A DNA stretch of 64,000 bases from contig CAXBGS010000002.1 of NCBI GenBank assembly GCA_963975425.1, positions 434,001 through 498,000 on the forward strand, read 5' to 3'. A program made the translations under genes and the position numbers. Below are positions 8,571 through 15,981 of the stretch, one piece after another (position 1 is the first letter of the stretch; the number at the start of each line of letters is the position of its first letter). The notes below the pieces were generated by a model. That model had not been told where the DNA came from. It did no database searches and saw nothing but the letters and a program-made list of their open reading frames with translations. Source of the stretch: CAXBGS01 sp963975425. GTDB lineage: Bacteria; Planctomycetota; Planctomycetia; Pirellulales; Pirellulaceae.

Positions 8571-9449
8571 ATCGACGTTCAATGGAGTTACGACGAAGCA
8601 TTTCAGCGCAACAAGGGGCTGATATCCGAAGACGAGCAGCAAAAGCTACGGGAAAGCCGTTTTGCCATTCCAGGAATGGGAGGTGTCGGCGGCGTCCACC
8701 TGATCACGTTGGCAAGGCTTGGCATCGGAAATTTCAACATCGCCGATCCAGACCAGTTTGATGTTGGCAACTTCAATCGCCAATACGGTGCCACCATCGA
8801 CAATCTCGGCCGAGGCAAGGCCGAAGTCATGCAAGAGACCGTGCGCGGCGTAAACCCAGATGTCGACTTACGCATTTGGAACGAGCGGATTACAGAATCG
8901 AATTTAGATGCGTTTCTTGATGGCGTTGACGTCTTGATCGATGGTGTCGACTTTTTTTGTCTCGATGCAAAACGCGTTATCTTTCGCGAAGCTCAGCGAC
9001 GAGGTATCTGGTGCATCACGGCAGGTCCGATCGGGTTCAGCACGGCATGGATTACCTTTTCACCCGACGGAATGTCTTTCGACGATTACTTTGACCTTAA
9101 TGATTCGATGTCAAACGTCGACCGCCTGATTGCGTTTGCCGTTGGGCTGGCGCCCAAAGCAACGCACCTGCCGTACATGGACGTATCAAGTGTGAATCTG
9201 GAAACGGGAGCCGGACCGTCTTCATCGCTCGCGTGCCAGCTTGCGGCTGGAGTGACGGCGGCCGAGGCGATTAAAATTGTTCTGGGTCGTGGTGAGATCG
9301 GACCGGCACCGAAATTTGCTCAGTTCGATCCGTATCGAATGATGTTTCGAAAAGGAAATCTTCGTCGCGGAAACCGCAATTGGATCCAAATGCTAAAGCG
9401 TCGTGTCCTGAAAAGCCGGTTGGCAAAGACAGGTGCGATTTCTTCCTAG
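8571..9449 (+). CDS. ThiF/MoeB/E1-like adenylyltransferase with no canonical start codon
   Basis: An E1-like enzyme with the nucleotide-binding motif GMGGVGG, followed by LARLGIGNFNIADPDQFD and NFNRQYGA, which are signatures of ThiF/MoeB/HesA. The first in-frame ATG (8676) lies inside the GMGGVGG glycine loop and cannot be the real start. Upstream the frame stays open to a TAG at 8514 and encodes expected E1 N-terminal sequence (WSYDEAFQRNKGLISEDEQQ), but it contains no ATG, GTG or TTG. I place the start at ATC 8571, eight bases after a GGAG (8559-8562), giving 292 residues. A frameshift or another non-AUG start remains possible. The family activates carboxylates by adenylation; no ubiquitin-like or sulfur-carrier partner gene is adjacent. 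Confidence 0.75.
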   Translation: MDVQWSYDEAFQRNKGLISEDEQQKLRESRFAIPGMGGVGGVHLITLARLGIGNFNIADPDQFDVGNFNRQYGATIDNLGRGKAEVMQETVRGVNPDVDLRIWNERITESNLDAFLDGVDVLIDGVDFFCLDAKRVIFREAQRRGIWCITAGPIGFSTAWITFSPDGMSFDDYFDLNDSMSNVDRLIAFAVGLAPKATHLPYMDVSSVNLETGAGPSSSLACQLAAGVTAAEAIKIVLGRGEIGPAPKFAQFDPYRMMFRKGNLRRGNRNWIQMLKRRVLKSRLAKTGAISS

Positions 9450-9463
9450 CAAGTCCGATTCGA

Positions 9464-10279
9464 CTAGGCAGCCATCGGTACCAGGTTTTCCGTTCCCTGA
9501 TTCAACGCGTCTGCGAAGTATTCCAGTTCATCATCGGACATGCGTGTTCCCGCCAATTGCCACGGGTCGTAGCTAGGACCCTGGATGGCATCGTACAACG
9601 GATATCGCTCGATCTCGAGTTCGGCAAAATCATGCGAGCAAAGTACCGCTGGATTGTCTTCTACCGCCGCGTAACTCTTTTCGCCACTTAGAATCTTGCA
9701 GCCGAAAAGTCGTTGGTAAACCTTTGCGTGTCGTGGATGCACCGCCAACAGCAGACGGTCGACGCGGTTGCGTTGAGCTTGCTGTGCCATGATGCTCATC
9801 ATTTTGACCAAAATTTCGAAACGCAGTTTCTTACTGGATGTCGGCACTTTGCTTGCGACGCACGACACCTCCGCCAAATTAAGACCCTCGCCACGCATCG
9901 CATCAACTTCGTCCGGGAAAATTTGTTCCAGCGGCAACCCATACGCTCCATCGCGAATCGAGCTGATCGTGAACAGGACGTCACTTTCTTTCCGAGCGAT
10001 CAATACATCGGTTGTCTCCAGCAGATGATGCTTGGTCACTCGCATCTTGGATGCGTTCTCTGACATCAACCCAGCTTGGCGATAAACGTCGTAAACCAAG
10101 TGAAACGCTTTCTGTCGCTCTGAACGCGTTTCGGCGACTTTGTAAGTCAGACTGTCCGCGGCAAAGTTGCACGGTCCTGCACTCGCAATCACTTGCGGGT
10201 TCGTTCGGGTAGATCGGCGAACCAGACGTGTGTCGTGGTTGAATGTGATCGACGACGAGTTGTGGATGAGGGCACTCAT
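9464..10279 (-). CDS. FeeM-like N-acyltransferase (exosortase-associated acyltransferase family), copy 2
   Basis: This is a 271-residue paralogue of the gene at 6446-7291: YKVAETRSERQKAFHLVYDVYRQ (starting about residue 46), LAEVSCVA (135-142) and AVHPRHAKVYQRLFG (179-193). The LVYDVYRQAGLM segment is the substrate-pocket region shared with N-acyl amino acid synthases and LuxI-type synthases. It is convergent with the ThiF-like gene (14-base gap). A TGAACTG/CAGTTCA dyad lies just upstream of the start, suggesting regulated expression. It diverges strongly from copy 1 outside the core motifs, so the two probably use different amines or acyl groups. Confidence 0.78.
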   Translation of the reverse strand: MSALIHNSSSITFNHDTRLVRRSTRTNPQVIASAGPCNFAADSLTYKVAETRSERQKAFHLVYDVYRQAGLMSENASKMRVTKHHLLETTDVLIARKESDVLFTISSIRDGAYGLPLEQIFPDEVDAMRGEGLNLAEVSCVASKVPTSSKKLRFEILVKMMSIMAQQAQRNRVDRLLLAVHPRHAKVYQRLFGCKILSGEKSYAAVEDNPAVLCSHDFAELEIERYPLYDAIQGPSYDPWQLAGTRMSDDELEYFADALNQGTENLVPMAA

Positions 10280-10292
10280 GGTTTGGCTCCGT

Positions 10293-10311
10293 TGAACTGT
10301 GACGCAGTTCA
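10293..10311. promoter_or_regulatory. Perfect dyad upstream of the second FeeM-like gene
   Basis: TGAACTG-TGACG-CAGTTCA is a perfect 7-5-7 inverted repeat lying 14-32 bases upstream of the ATG at 10279. It could be an operator or a hairpin in the 5' leader. A second, shorter hairpin (GCCGC/GCGGC, 10334-10349) follows upstream. Confidence 0.4.
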
Positions 10312-10372
10312 GTAAAAGGGGGTAGAGAAATATGCCGCGAATCTGCGGCGAACTGATGCGGCGATTGACGAA

Positions 10373-10720
10373 TCAACACGCCGGCTCAAGCTGTCGTCCT
10401 TGACGAATAAAACTCAACAAGCTAGCCATAGAGTTGACGGGAACCTGCACGTATCCCGCCGCGTCATTTGGATCGATGCGAACCACCGAAATCGATGAGT
10501 CACACGAATAAACGTGGGACAGCATGGCCTGCAATTCAGGCCCTTCTTCCCAGCCATGAATCCAAACATCTGGTTTCGTACGAGCGATGCTGATCAAGGT
10601 GGCAACCGGATCGGACACGTGCCCGACAAGTTCCACATCCTGCTGATCACGCAGTGCTTCGACCAAGAGTTGCGATTGCAGACCCTCGGGTGTTCCGAGC
10701 AAGACTCTTGTTTTCTTCAC
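10373..10720 (-). CDS. Receiver-only protein lacking the phospho-acceptor Asp
   Basis: I choose the GTG at 10720 (…GAGAAC upstream, then GTG AAG AAA) rather than the ATG at 10765, because the product then begins directly with the β1 strand KKTRVLLG. The 115-residue protein follows the receiver pattern: β1, helix with LLVEALRD, β2 VELVGHVSD, helix ATLISIARTKPD, β3 VWIHGWE, β4 ISVVRIDP. At the position of the phosphorylated Asp (usually PDVVLLD) there is Gly56, and the acidic pair after β1 is absent. It therefore cannot work as a normal phospho-switch and has no output domain. It may be a partner-binding pseudo-receiver for the regulator at 11274-11942. Confidence 0.62.
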   Translation of the reverse strand: MKKTRVLLGTPEGLQSQLLVEALRDQQDVELVGHVSDPVATLISIARTKPDVWIHGWEEGPELQAMLSHVYSCDSSISVVRIDPNDAAGYVQVPVNSMASLLSFIRQGRQLEPAC

Positions 10721-10883
10721 AATAGTGTTCTCAGTCGATGTAGGAATGAATCCAAACTCAAGCAACCTTACGCGTTACTTGATGGCAGGATTGTCAACAT
10801 GACATCGTGGAAACACTATGGATCGGTGGATCGATTTCAGGATTCATTTTTCGATGAATCGTGTGGCCCCTGCGAACTAAGAC

Positions 10884-11186
10884 ATGGACTACTTCACTCC
10901 AAAGCCAAGCGACGCCGACTCCCCAAATGTCATAGAAATACCACTCTCGGAGAGCCGGATGCAGGAACTAGTTCTTCGCGCAATGGACTATGATGCTCTC
11001 ACTAGAGGGGCGATATTTGAGTGTGCGTATCGACGAAGAATCGATGCGAAACACGACAACCTACTGCATGCACCGGAGCCGCTCGAAACCGCACCGTGCA
11101 GCGCAAGCCGACCGTACAACCGGCGTGGAAGAGGCTCACGGAAGAACTGGACTGACGGCAGAAACTCGATGTCAATCGGGACGTAG
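10884..11186 (+). CDS. Possible small hypothetical protein
   Basis: An ATG-initiated 100-codon frame whose first 60 residues look protein-like (MDYFTPKPSDADSPNVIEIP…LVLRAMDYDALTRGAIFE), while the C-terminal third is Arg/Gly-rich and looks random. I recognise no family. It sits in a 508-base gap (10766-11273) between two minus-strand genes that otherwise shows nothing convincing on either strand. No good ribosome binding site is visible. Treat it as a weak candidate. Confidence 0.25.
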   Translation: MDYFTPKPSDADSPNVIEIPLSESRMQELVLRAMDYDALTRGAIFECAYRRRIDAKHDNLLHAPEPLETAPCSASRPYNRRGRGSRKNWTDGRNSMSIGT

Positions 11187-11273
11187 AACCAGCAAGCCAT
11201 CGCTCTGTGCCCGCGGCATCAGGCGTAAGCAAGTCGACCAAGAAAACAGGTCGTTCAAGAACGGGCCGATGCC

Positions 11274-11942
11274 CTACCGCAAAATCGACTGAGGATTTCG
11301 GCGCGCCGCTTCAACGGCTTCGATCCGATTTTCGACTTCCAGCTTGTCCAAGATATTGTGGACGTGATTTTTGACGGTGAACAGTGAAACGCACAGTTCT
11401 TTCGCAATCTGCTTATTGCTCAACCGCTTCGCCAACAGCTCAAGCACTTCCTGCTCGCGGACCGTCAAACGTGTCAGGGATGTCGACGCTGGTGCACGCC
11501 ACTGCGTTTCGCCTCCCAGTCTCGCGATCTGGGCAAACATCGTCCCAACAATATCCGAAGAACAGAAATTTTCGCCCGCCAGCACCTTGGTGATCGCGGC
11601 GTTGAGATCTTCCAGCGGTGAACGCTCAAGCACACATCCGTGTGCCCCTGCCGCAATGCATTCGACCAACAGATCGTGTTCGTCCGGAACGAGAATGATC
11701 ACTTTCGTTTCGACGTGCTTGCGCTGAATCTCTCTGGCAAGTTCGACCGCTAATGCATCGGGTAAATTCAGGTCCAGCAAAACGATATCGCACGGCTCAG
11801 TCAAAAAACTGGCAGCCGAATCCGAAACGCTGTGATCGATTGACCTAGCATCAAATTGCCCATTGGCCGAAAGGAATTCGACTAAGCAGTCTCGAAACAG
11901 ACAGTTTCGATGAAATACTAGCAATTGACGCTGTTTGCTCAT
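11274..11942 (-). CDS. NarL/FixJ-type response regulator with atypical receiver
   Basis: The 222-residue protein has a receiver domain (1-120) and a LuxR-type helix-turn-helix (about 155-215; LTVREQEVLELLAKRLSNKQIA, then TVKNHVHNIL). Asp57 in CDIVLLDLNLPD is the expected phospho-acceptor. However, the acidic pair after β1 is replaced (LLVFHRNCLF instead of a VDDH-type sequence), and the conserved Lys near the end of β5 is Glu106 (GCVLERSP). Mg2+ binding and phosphorylation may therefore be impaired, making an aspartate-phosphorylation-independent regulator plausible. No histidine kinase is nearby. Likely targets are the adjacent acyltransferase genes or the exopolysaccharide locus, but this is inference. 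Confidence 0.85.
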   Translation of the reverse strand: MSKQRQLLVFHRNCLFRDCLVEFLSANGQFDARSIDHSVSDSAASFLTEPCDIVLLDLNLPDALAVELAREIQRKHVETKVIILVPDEHDLLVECIAAGAHGCVLERSPLEDLNAAITKVLAGENFCSSDIVGTMFAQIARLGGETQWRAPASTSLTRLTVREQEVLELLAKRLSNKQIAKELCVSLFTVKNHVHNILDKLEVENRIEAVEAARRNPQSILR

Positions 11943-12484
11943 TAACGGCTAACCTTTCGTCCTTGCAAAGTAATCACGACGATGTCGTGGAACGGCCAAC
12001 GTGGGACTACCATGCTACATCCGTCCAATTCATTACGCGTCGTCATATTTTGAATGCCGCGTCAGAATCGCCTGATGCCCGTCGCCCAACGGGTGTTCCT
12101 CGATTGACTTGCGTGGTTCGCGAGCGTTTCGGAGGAGACCCGCAAAGACTAGTCCGCCTGCGGGTGAGATGATTCTAACGGTATCGAACTGATTTGTCCT
12201 GCCTACGTCGCCCAACCGATCCATGTTTTCCAAAACATTTTTTCGGCGTAATGGTTTCTAAACCCAGGCAGCGGAACAAGTTTTGGTGCCAGCGGCGTCG
12301 ATTGTCGAGAAATATATCCCGTTCCACCCAACCAGTCGCTGGTTTTGCGGTAAACATCTACGTGCGACGACTCCAATGATACTGTATGCCTGTACCGCAT
12401 GTGCGGCCAATGCCGGGCCGGCTGACTCCGCCGCCATCACTGGGACTTGCTCCGCTTACCAGCCACACATAAGGAAAGCTGCTG
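11943..12484. other. Divergent intergenic region between regulator and nitroreductase-like gene
   Basis: These 542 bases separate two divergent genes. Apart from the dyad at 11975-11989 I find no convincing ORF; the open frames of 60-69 codons on both strands have random-looking composition. The region must hold the promoters for both neighbours. Confidence 0.5.
11975..11989. promoter_or_regulatory. Inverted repeat upstream of the response regulator
   Basis: CACGAC-GAT-GTCGTG is a perfect 6-3-6 dyad, 33-47 bases upstream of the regulator's ATG (11942). It could be an autoregulatory operator. Its half-sites differ from those at 6125 and 10293. Confidence 0.33.
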
Positions 12485-13531
12485 ATGGACACTGCAATTG
12501 ACACCCTGCTGCAGGCTGCCCGGCTAGCGCCGTCTGGAGACAATACCCAGCCCTGGAACTTTGTAGCCTCCCGTGCGGAAAACCGAATCCAAATCATCGG
12601 GAATTCGGCACGTGATCCCTCGCCGATGAATTCGGGAAACCGCATGACGCGGATCGCGATCGGCGCAGCCCTCGAAAACATGTGCCAAACCGCGGAAATC
12701 AACCAATGGAACCACAGCGTCGAATATGGCGATGACAGTGCGTCGCTGTGGCTCGAGCAGCCATACCAGGGATCAGACCTTGATCCCGCGATCTCGGAAC
12801 GCGTTTCGAATCGGCGCACCTACAATCGCCAAGAAGCTTCTCCGTCTCTCATCGACCAGCTAAAAGAAAACGTAGCTCCCGAAGGAGATGCATCGGCGTG
12901 CTGGATCACCGAAGACGATGACCGCAAGCAACTCTGCGAATTGATCGCGCAAGCGGATTCACTGATGCTGTCGAACAAGACGATTCGCGACGCCTTCCTC
13001 GAAAAAGTCCGTTTTGACCAGCCTGTCGACGCAGAGGTCGACGAGGGCCTTTCCTTGGGTTGCCTCGAGCTCGCAACGGCGGAGCGGGTCGGCATGCGGG
13101 CTATGAGGTGGATACCCGATCGATTACTAAAGCTTGGTGGCATCAAGCGAACGCTTCGCGAGACAGCCTTCAAGCTGGCGACCAGCGCAAGCGGCTTTTG
13201 CGTTGTCATGTGCCCCAGCGAAGAGACGCCGGGCGACTATCGGATCGGCCGAGTCTTTCAGCGTGCTTGGCTCGAGATAACGAGACAGAAGCTTGCCTCA
13301 CAGCCCATGATGTCGCTGATGGTATTACGCAATATTCGGGAAAACGGTGCACCGTCACTCAACCAGCAACTCGGCTCCGAATCCATCAAGTCGCTGCTTG
13401 ACCGATTCCAATCACTGAAACCTTTGAGCGGGAACGGCGCACCCTGTGCAATGCTGCGATATGGATTTGCCGATGATCCCAGCACGCGTGTTGGCCGGCT
13501 AAGTATCGACAGAATGAAAAGGGAGAACTAA
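12485..13531 (+). CDS. Acg/nitroreductase-like flavoprotein
   Basis: The 348-residue product has the nitroreductase-like opening LLQAARLAPSGDNTQPW (8-24), an SNRRTYNR segment, and a C-terminal half with a second flavin-fold-like pattern, as in the Acg family and the C-terminal part of mycobacterial MoeY. MoeY (Rv1355c) joins a ThiF domain to such a module; here a stand-alone ThiF-like gene lies 3 kb upstream, which suggests the two act together. Several Acg-type proteins have lost NAD(P)H-dependent reduction, so the reaction is uncertain. The gene ends at a hairpin shared with the convergent PEP-CTERM gene. Confidence 0.72.
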   Translation: MDTAIDTLLQAARLAPSGDNTQPWNFVASRAENRIQIIGNSARDPSPMNSGNRMTRIAIGAALENMCQTAEINQWNHSVEYGDDSASLWLEQPYQGSDLDPAISERVSNRRTYNRQEASPSLIDQLKENVAPEGDASACWITEDDDRKQLCELIAQADSLMLSNKTIRDAFLEKVRFDQPVDAEVDEGLSLGCLELATAERVGMRAMRWIPDRLLKLGGIKRTLRETAFKLATSASGFCVVMCPSEETPGDYRIGRVFQRAWLEITRQKLASQPMMSLMVLRNIRENGAPSLNQQLGSESIKSLLDRFQSLKPLSGNGAPCAMLRYGFADDPSTRVGRLSIDRMKREN

Positions 13532-13534
13532 CGA

Positions 13535-13565
13535 CAAAAAAACCCAGCGACGAATCGCTGGGTTT
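13535..13565 (-). terminator. Bidirectional hairpin terminator between convergent genes
   Basis: A perfect 11-bp stem (13540-13550 AAACCCAGCGA with 13555-13565) closes a CGAA tetraloop. On the minus strand the stem is followed by seven T residues (A-run at 13535-13541 on the plus strand), making it a good intrinsic terminator for the PEP-CTERM gene ending at 13604. On the plus strand it follows the nitroreductase-like stop directly, with a shorter T stretch (TTTCTGTT). Confidence 0.9.
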
Positions 13566-13603
13566 CTGTTCTGAAGAACGACGAATCAGGTTTGAACCTG
13601 ATC

Positions 13604-14515
13604 TTAGCGTCGTCGACGTCGGCCAGCGATTCCGATCGCTCCGATCGCAGCAAAACCAAGCAGGCTGGCAGGCTCTGGCACAGTCGCCAAGTTCAGCGAG
13701 CCATCTTCAAGAGCGAAGTGGTCCACAGGCGAGCCTGATCCGATGCGTGGGAACGGCCATCCAGCGGGCGGCCCTGAGTTGATCAGGCCGTCGTTGTCGG
13801 CATCAAGGTCAAAATTCGAGTTGCTGAAAGCCAACAAGACTTCTGCACCGCCCTTGACCAACAGACCCAAGTCATTGCCATCTGCATCAAGCAAGACACC
13901 GGGCATCGCCGAGATCAATTGGAACGTCGCGTCGTCCGAGCCATCGAGTGTGTTACCGTTGATGACTCCACCGTCGCCAGCGAGAATCTCAAACGTTGCG
14001 ATCAGCGTACCGTTGGTCAGTCCGCTGGCGGTTACACCACCAACACCGAGGTCCAAAACAGCGTCTGGAGTGCCGTCGACGTAGAAATCGAGCAGGCCGT
14101 CTGCACCACCAACACCAGGTGCGGTGTGCGTGAACGTGGAAACGCCACCAAGCAATCCGGTTCCAACTCCACCGACGGTGAAGTCAAACGTCAGCTCGTA
14201 GTCGACCGAAAGAATTTCGCCGGTGCTGCTTACGTTCTGCGGCCCGCCGTTGCCTTGGAAACTTGTGACCGAACCAAGACCATCGATGATGGAAAGCTCA
14301 CCTGGATCTTGAAATCCATTCATGTTGGTATCGGTCGTCTGGTTGTGCGCGATACCACGGAAAGTGATTTCATCGATTGGCGAGATGATGCCGGTACCTT
14401 CACCAGCCGCAGCCAAGTCGATCTGGAAATCGTTGACCAGAATCGAAGCCGCGTTTGCCTGCGGGCCGGCCAAAGCGGCAACCAGCAGAGCGGCGGGTAG
14501 TAAAAATCGTTTCAT
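13604..14515 (-). CDS. PEP-CTERM sorting-domain surface protein
   Basis: This 303-residue secreted protein has a signal peptide (1-22, ending PQANA) and a classical tripartite C-terminal sorting signal beginning at VPEP (279-282), then a hydrophobic helix (LLGFAAIGAIGIA) and a final RRRRR. It is the only evident exosortase substrate in the window. The mature part is acidic, Gly/Asp/Asn-rich and predicted β-rich (SGLTNGTLIATFEILAG, DADNDGLINSG), without a recognised catalytic domain. It should be processed by an exosortase such as the one at 62330-63337, leaving the mature protein at the cell surface or attached to polysaccharide. It is probably expressed alone, with its own terminator. Confidence 0.93.
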   Translation of the reverse strand: MKRFLLPAALLVAALAGPQANAASILVNDFQIDLAAAGEGTGIISPIDEITFRGIAHNQTTDTNMNGFQDPGELSIIDGLGSVTSFQGNGGPQNVSSTGEILSVDYELTFDFTVGGVGTGLLGGVSTFTHTAPGVGGADGLLDFYVDGTPDAVLDLGVGGVTASGLTNGTLIATFEILAGDGGVINGNTLDGSDDATFQLISAMPGVLLDADGNDLGLLVKGGAEVLLAFSNSNFDLDADNDGLINSGPPAGWPFPRIGSGSPVDHFALEDGSLNLATVPEPASLLGFAAIGAIGIAGRRRRR

Positions 14516-14590
14516 TGCTGAATCCTTGAATGTCTAAAATTTAGTCGTCTTGTTGTTTAGAGCCGATGGCTCATCTTCTTGATCTGAAAC

Positions 14591-14974
14591 TCAGCTACGT
14601 TTCTGTGGCGGTTTGATTAACCCGTCTAAATCCGGACTTGGTGGTCGAGTGCTGTTGAGCAAAGACAACCGAACCCCAATCTGTGGCGATGGAACGAAAT
14701 TGTCGAACACCGCCGCTATCGCAGTACCGCTAACCGCCGATACCGAAGTCACTGGACCCGACAAATCTGCCATGGAGTCCTTGTTATGACTTAGCTGGCG
14801 TGACGAATCATCATCGTCCAGTAATGCAACGACCATGGTGCTAATCGAAGTCACGCACAATGCGGTGTCTTCGTGTGTTCCTAACTCTTTCGCATCCAGC
14901 ATCACGCCAGCAGTCGCGCAGCGACCCCCGACGAAAAGAATGCAAAAAAGCGATAGAACGAGTGCACGGATCAT
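14591..14974 (-). CDS. Small secreted hypothetical protein
   Basis: Starting at the ATG at 14974 (MIRALVLSLF…) the product is 127 residues with a clear signal peptide (about 1-22, VGGRCATAG). The ORF extends 12 codons upstream, but that part (HSPPVYAYTPH) spoils the signal. The mature part is short, Ser/Asp-rich (ALLDDDDSS) and ends PPQKRS. I recognise no domain. It lies upstream of, and co-directional with, the PEP-CTERM gene (75-base gap with a GAGCC-GAT-GGCTC hairpin at 14560-14572), so the two may be co-transcribed. Confidence 0.5.
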   Translation of the reverse strand: MIRALVLSLFCILFVGGRCATAGVMLDAKELGTHEDTALCVTSISTMVVALLDDDDSSRQLSHNKDSMADLSGPVTSVSAVSGTAIAAVFDNFVPSPQIGVRLSLLNSTRPPSPDLDGLIKPPQKRS

Positions 14975-15010
14975 GTGAGGAGTATAGGCGTAAACTGGGG
15001 GGGAATGCAA

Positions 15011-15975
15011 GCGTTACATTCGACTTAATCGAAAGATACCAGAAAGAAATCACCGTACGCAAAAACATCGGATCGAGAGCGTCGGTTACGCCCGTATTTC
15101 ACGGCATTTTTGGCAAAATGGGTGCATTCCAGCGTGAGTCAATTTGAACAAAAATCTTCCGTCTCGGCCGCGACCTGCAGATGGTCGTGCGTTCAGTCAT
15201 TTTATCGGGTCTAACTTTGATTTGCTATCGCGTCCGCGAGCGTGAATTTGCGGCCCAAAAAGCCAGCCCCGCGACGTCCAATCACCCCTACAGAGGGTCA
15301 GCGATGCGCCGCAATTGCAAGTTCGATTCCGTAAACACTCCCTCATGCTTCAATGGCTGGGTCCACTCACTGGGTTCACTCACTGGATCCGCTGCTTGGC
15401 AATTGGCTTGCAATCCGAGCGTTTCAGGCGTGAATCGGCCCCCCGGGAAACACGACCCTTGATTCACGACAAGAATGCTGTTGTGCCCGCAGAATCCGTA
15501 AATTCGGTACCTTCGTCGAGCCGATCCTGATCTGTAGGCGAAATTCGCATCGCTGCACGTGGGCGTCCAGGCATGCCGCTTCCGCCCAGTCAGTGGTGTC
15601 ACCCCATGAAAGGCCTACGAAGAACCCGATGATCTGGAGCTGGCGGGCTGGCTATCGCCAGACGCGATCGTGTATTGGTCGCAACTGTCCGTTTCCCCAA
15701 TGACTTGATTATTCAATGACTTGATCGACTGCGTGGTTTGAGACAGTGACAGTGCCCGAGTGCTTTAGGAAGCCGCGAGTGCTTTAGGACCCGAGTGCTT
15801 TTGGAAGGCCCGAGTGCTTTTGGAAGCTTGGTGTATTTGCACGTTGGATTAGTGATGCGTTGCGAGGATGGAACCTTCGCTAGTCCGGATTTTGTTTGCC
15901 GTTGATTCAGAAGCCAGGGATGTGGCATCAGCACTTTTCATTTGATTCGATCCCGCCACGCTTGGCCGGTAAGGA
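15011..15975. other. Long intergenic region with tandem repeats
   Basis: About 965 bases without a convincing gene. The longest frame (15181-15462, plus, 93 codons) has random-looking composition and no homologue I recognise. The region holds a 16-base direct repeat (CAATGACTTGAT at 15698 and 15714), then the four-copy 18-base repeat at 15755-15826. Its right end must carry the promoter of the large surface-protein gene. Confidence 0.55.
15755..15826. repeat. 18-bp tandem repeat, four copies
   Basis: Four head-to-tail 18-base units with core CGAGTGCTTT(A/T)GGA start at 15755, 15773, 15791 and 15809. Units differ at three to five positions. They lie about 150 bases upstream of the giant surface-protein gene and are non-coding as far as I can tell. 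No spacers are present, so this is not CRISPR. Confidence 0.9.
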
Positions 15976-15981
15976 ATGAGC

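Noticed and set aside
10514..10993. 159-codon plus-strand frame opposite the pseudo-receiver gene
   Set aside because: Most of it is a shadow of the minus-strand gene; the non-overlapping part has no domain-like features.
15181..15462. 93-codon plus-strand frame in the long intergenic region
   Set aside because: Random-looking composition, no recognisable domain and no start signals.
15755..15826. Possible CRISPR array
   Set aside because: Units abut directly with no spacers, are only 18 bases long, and there are no cas genes in the window.
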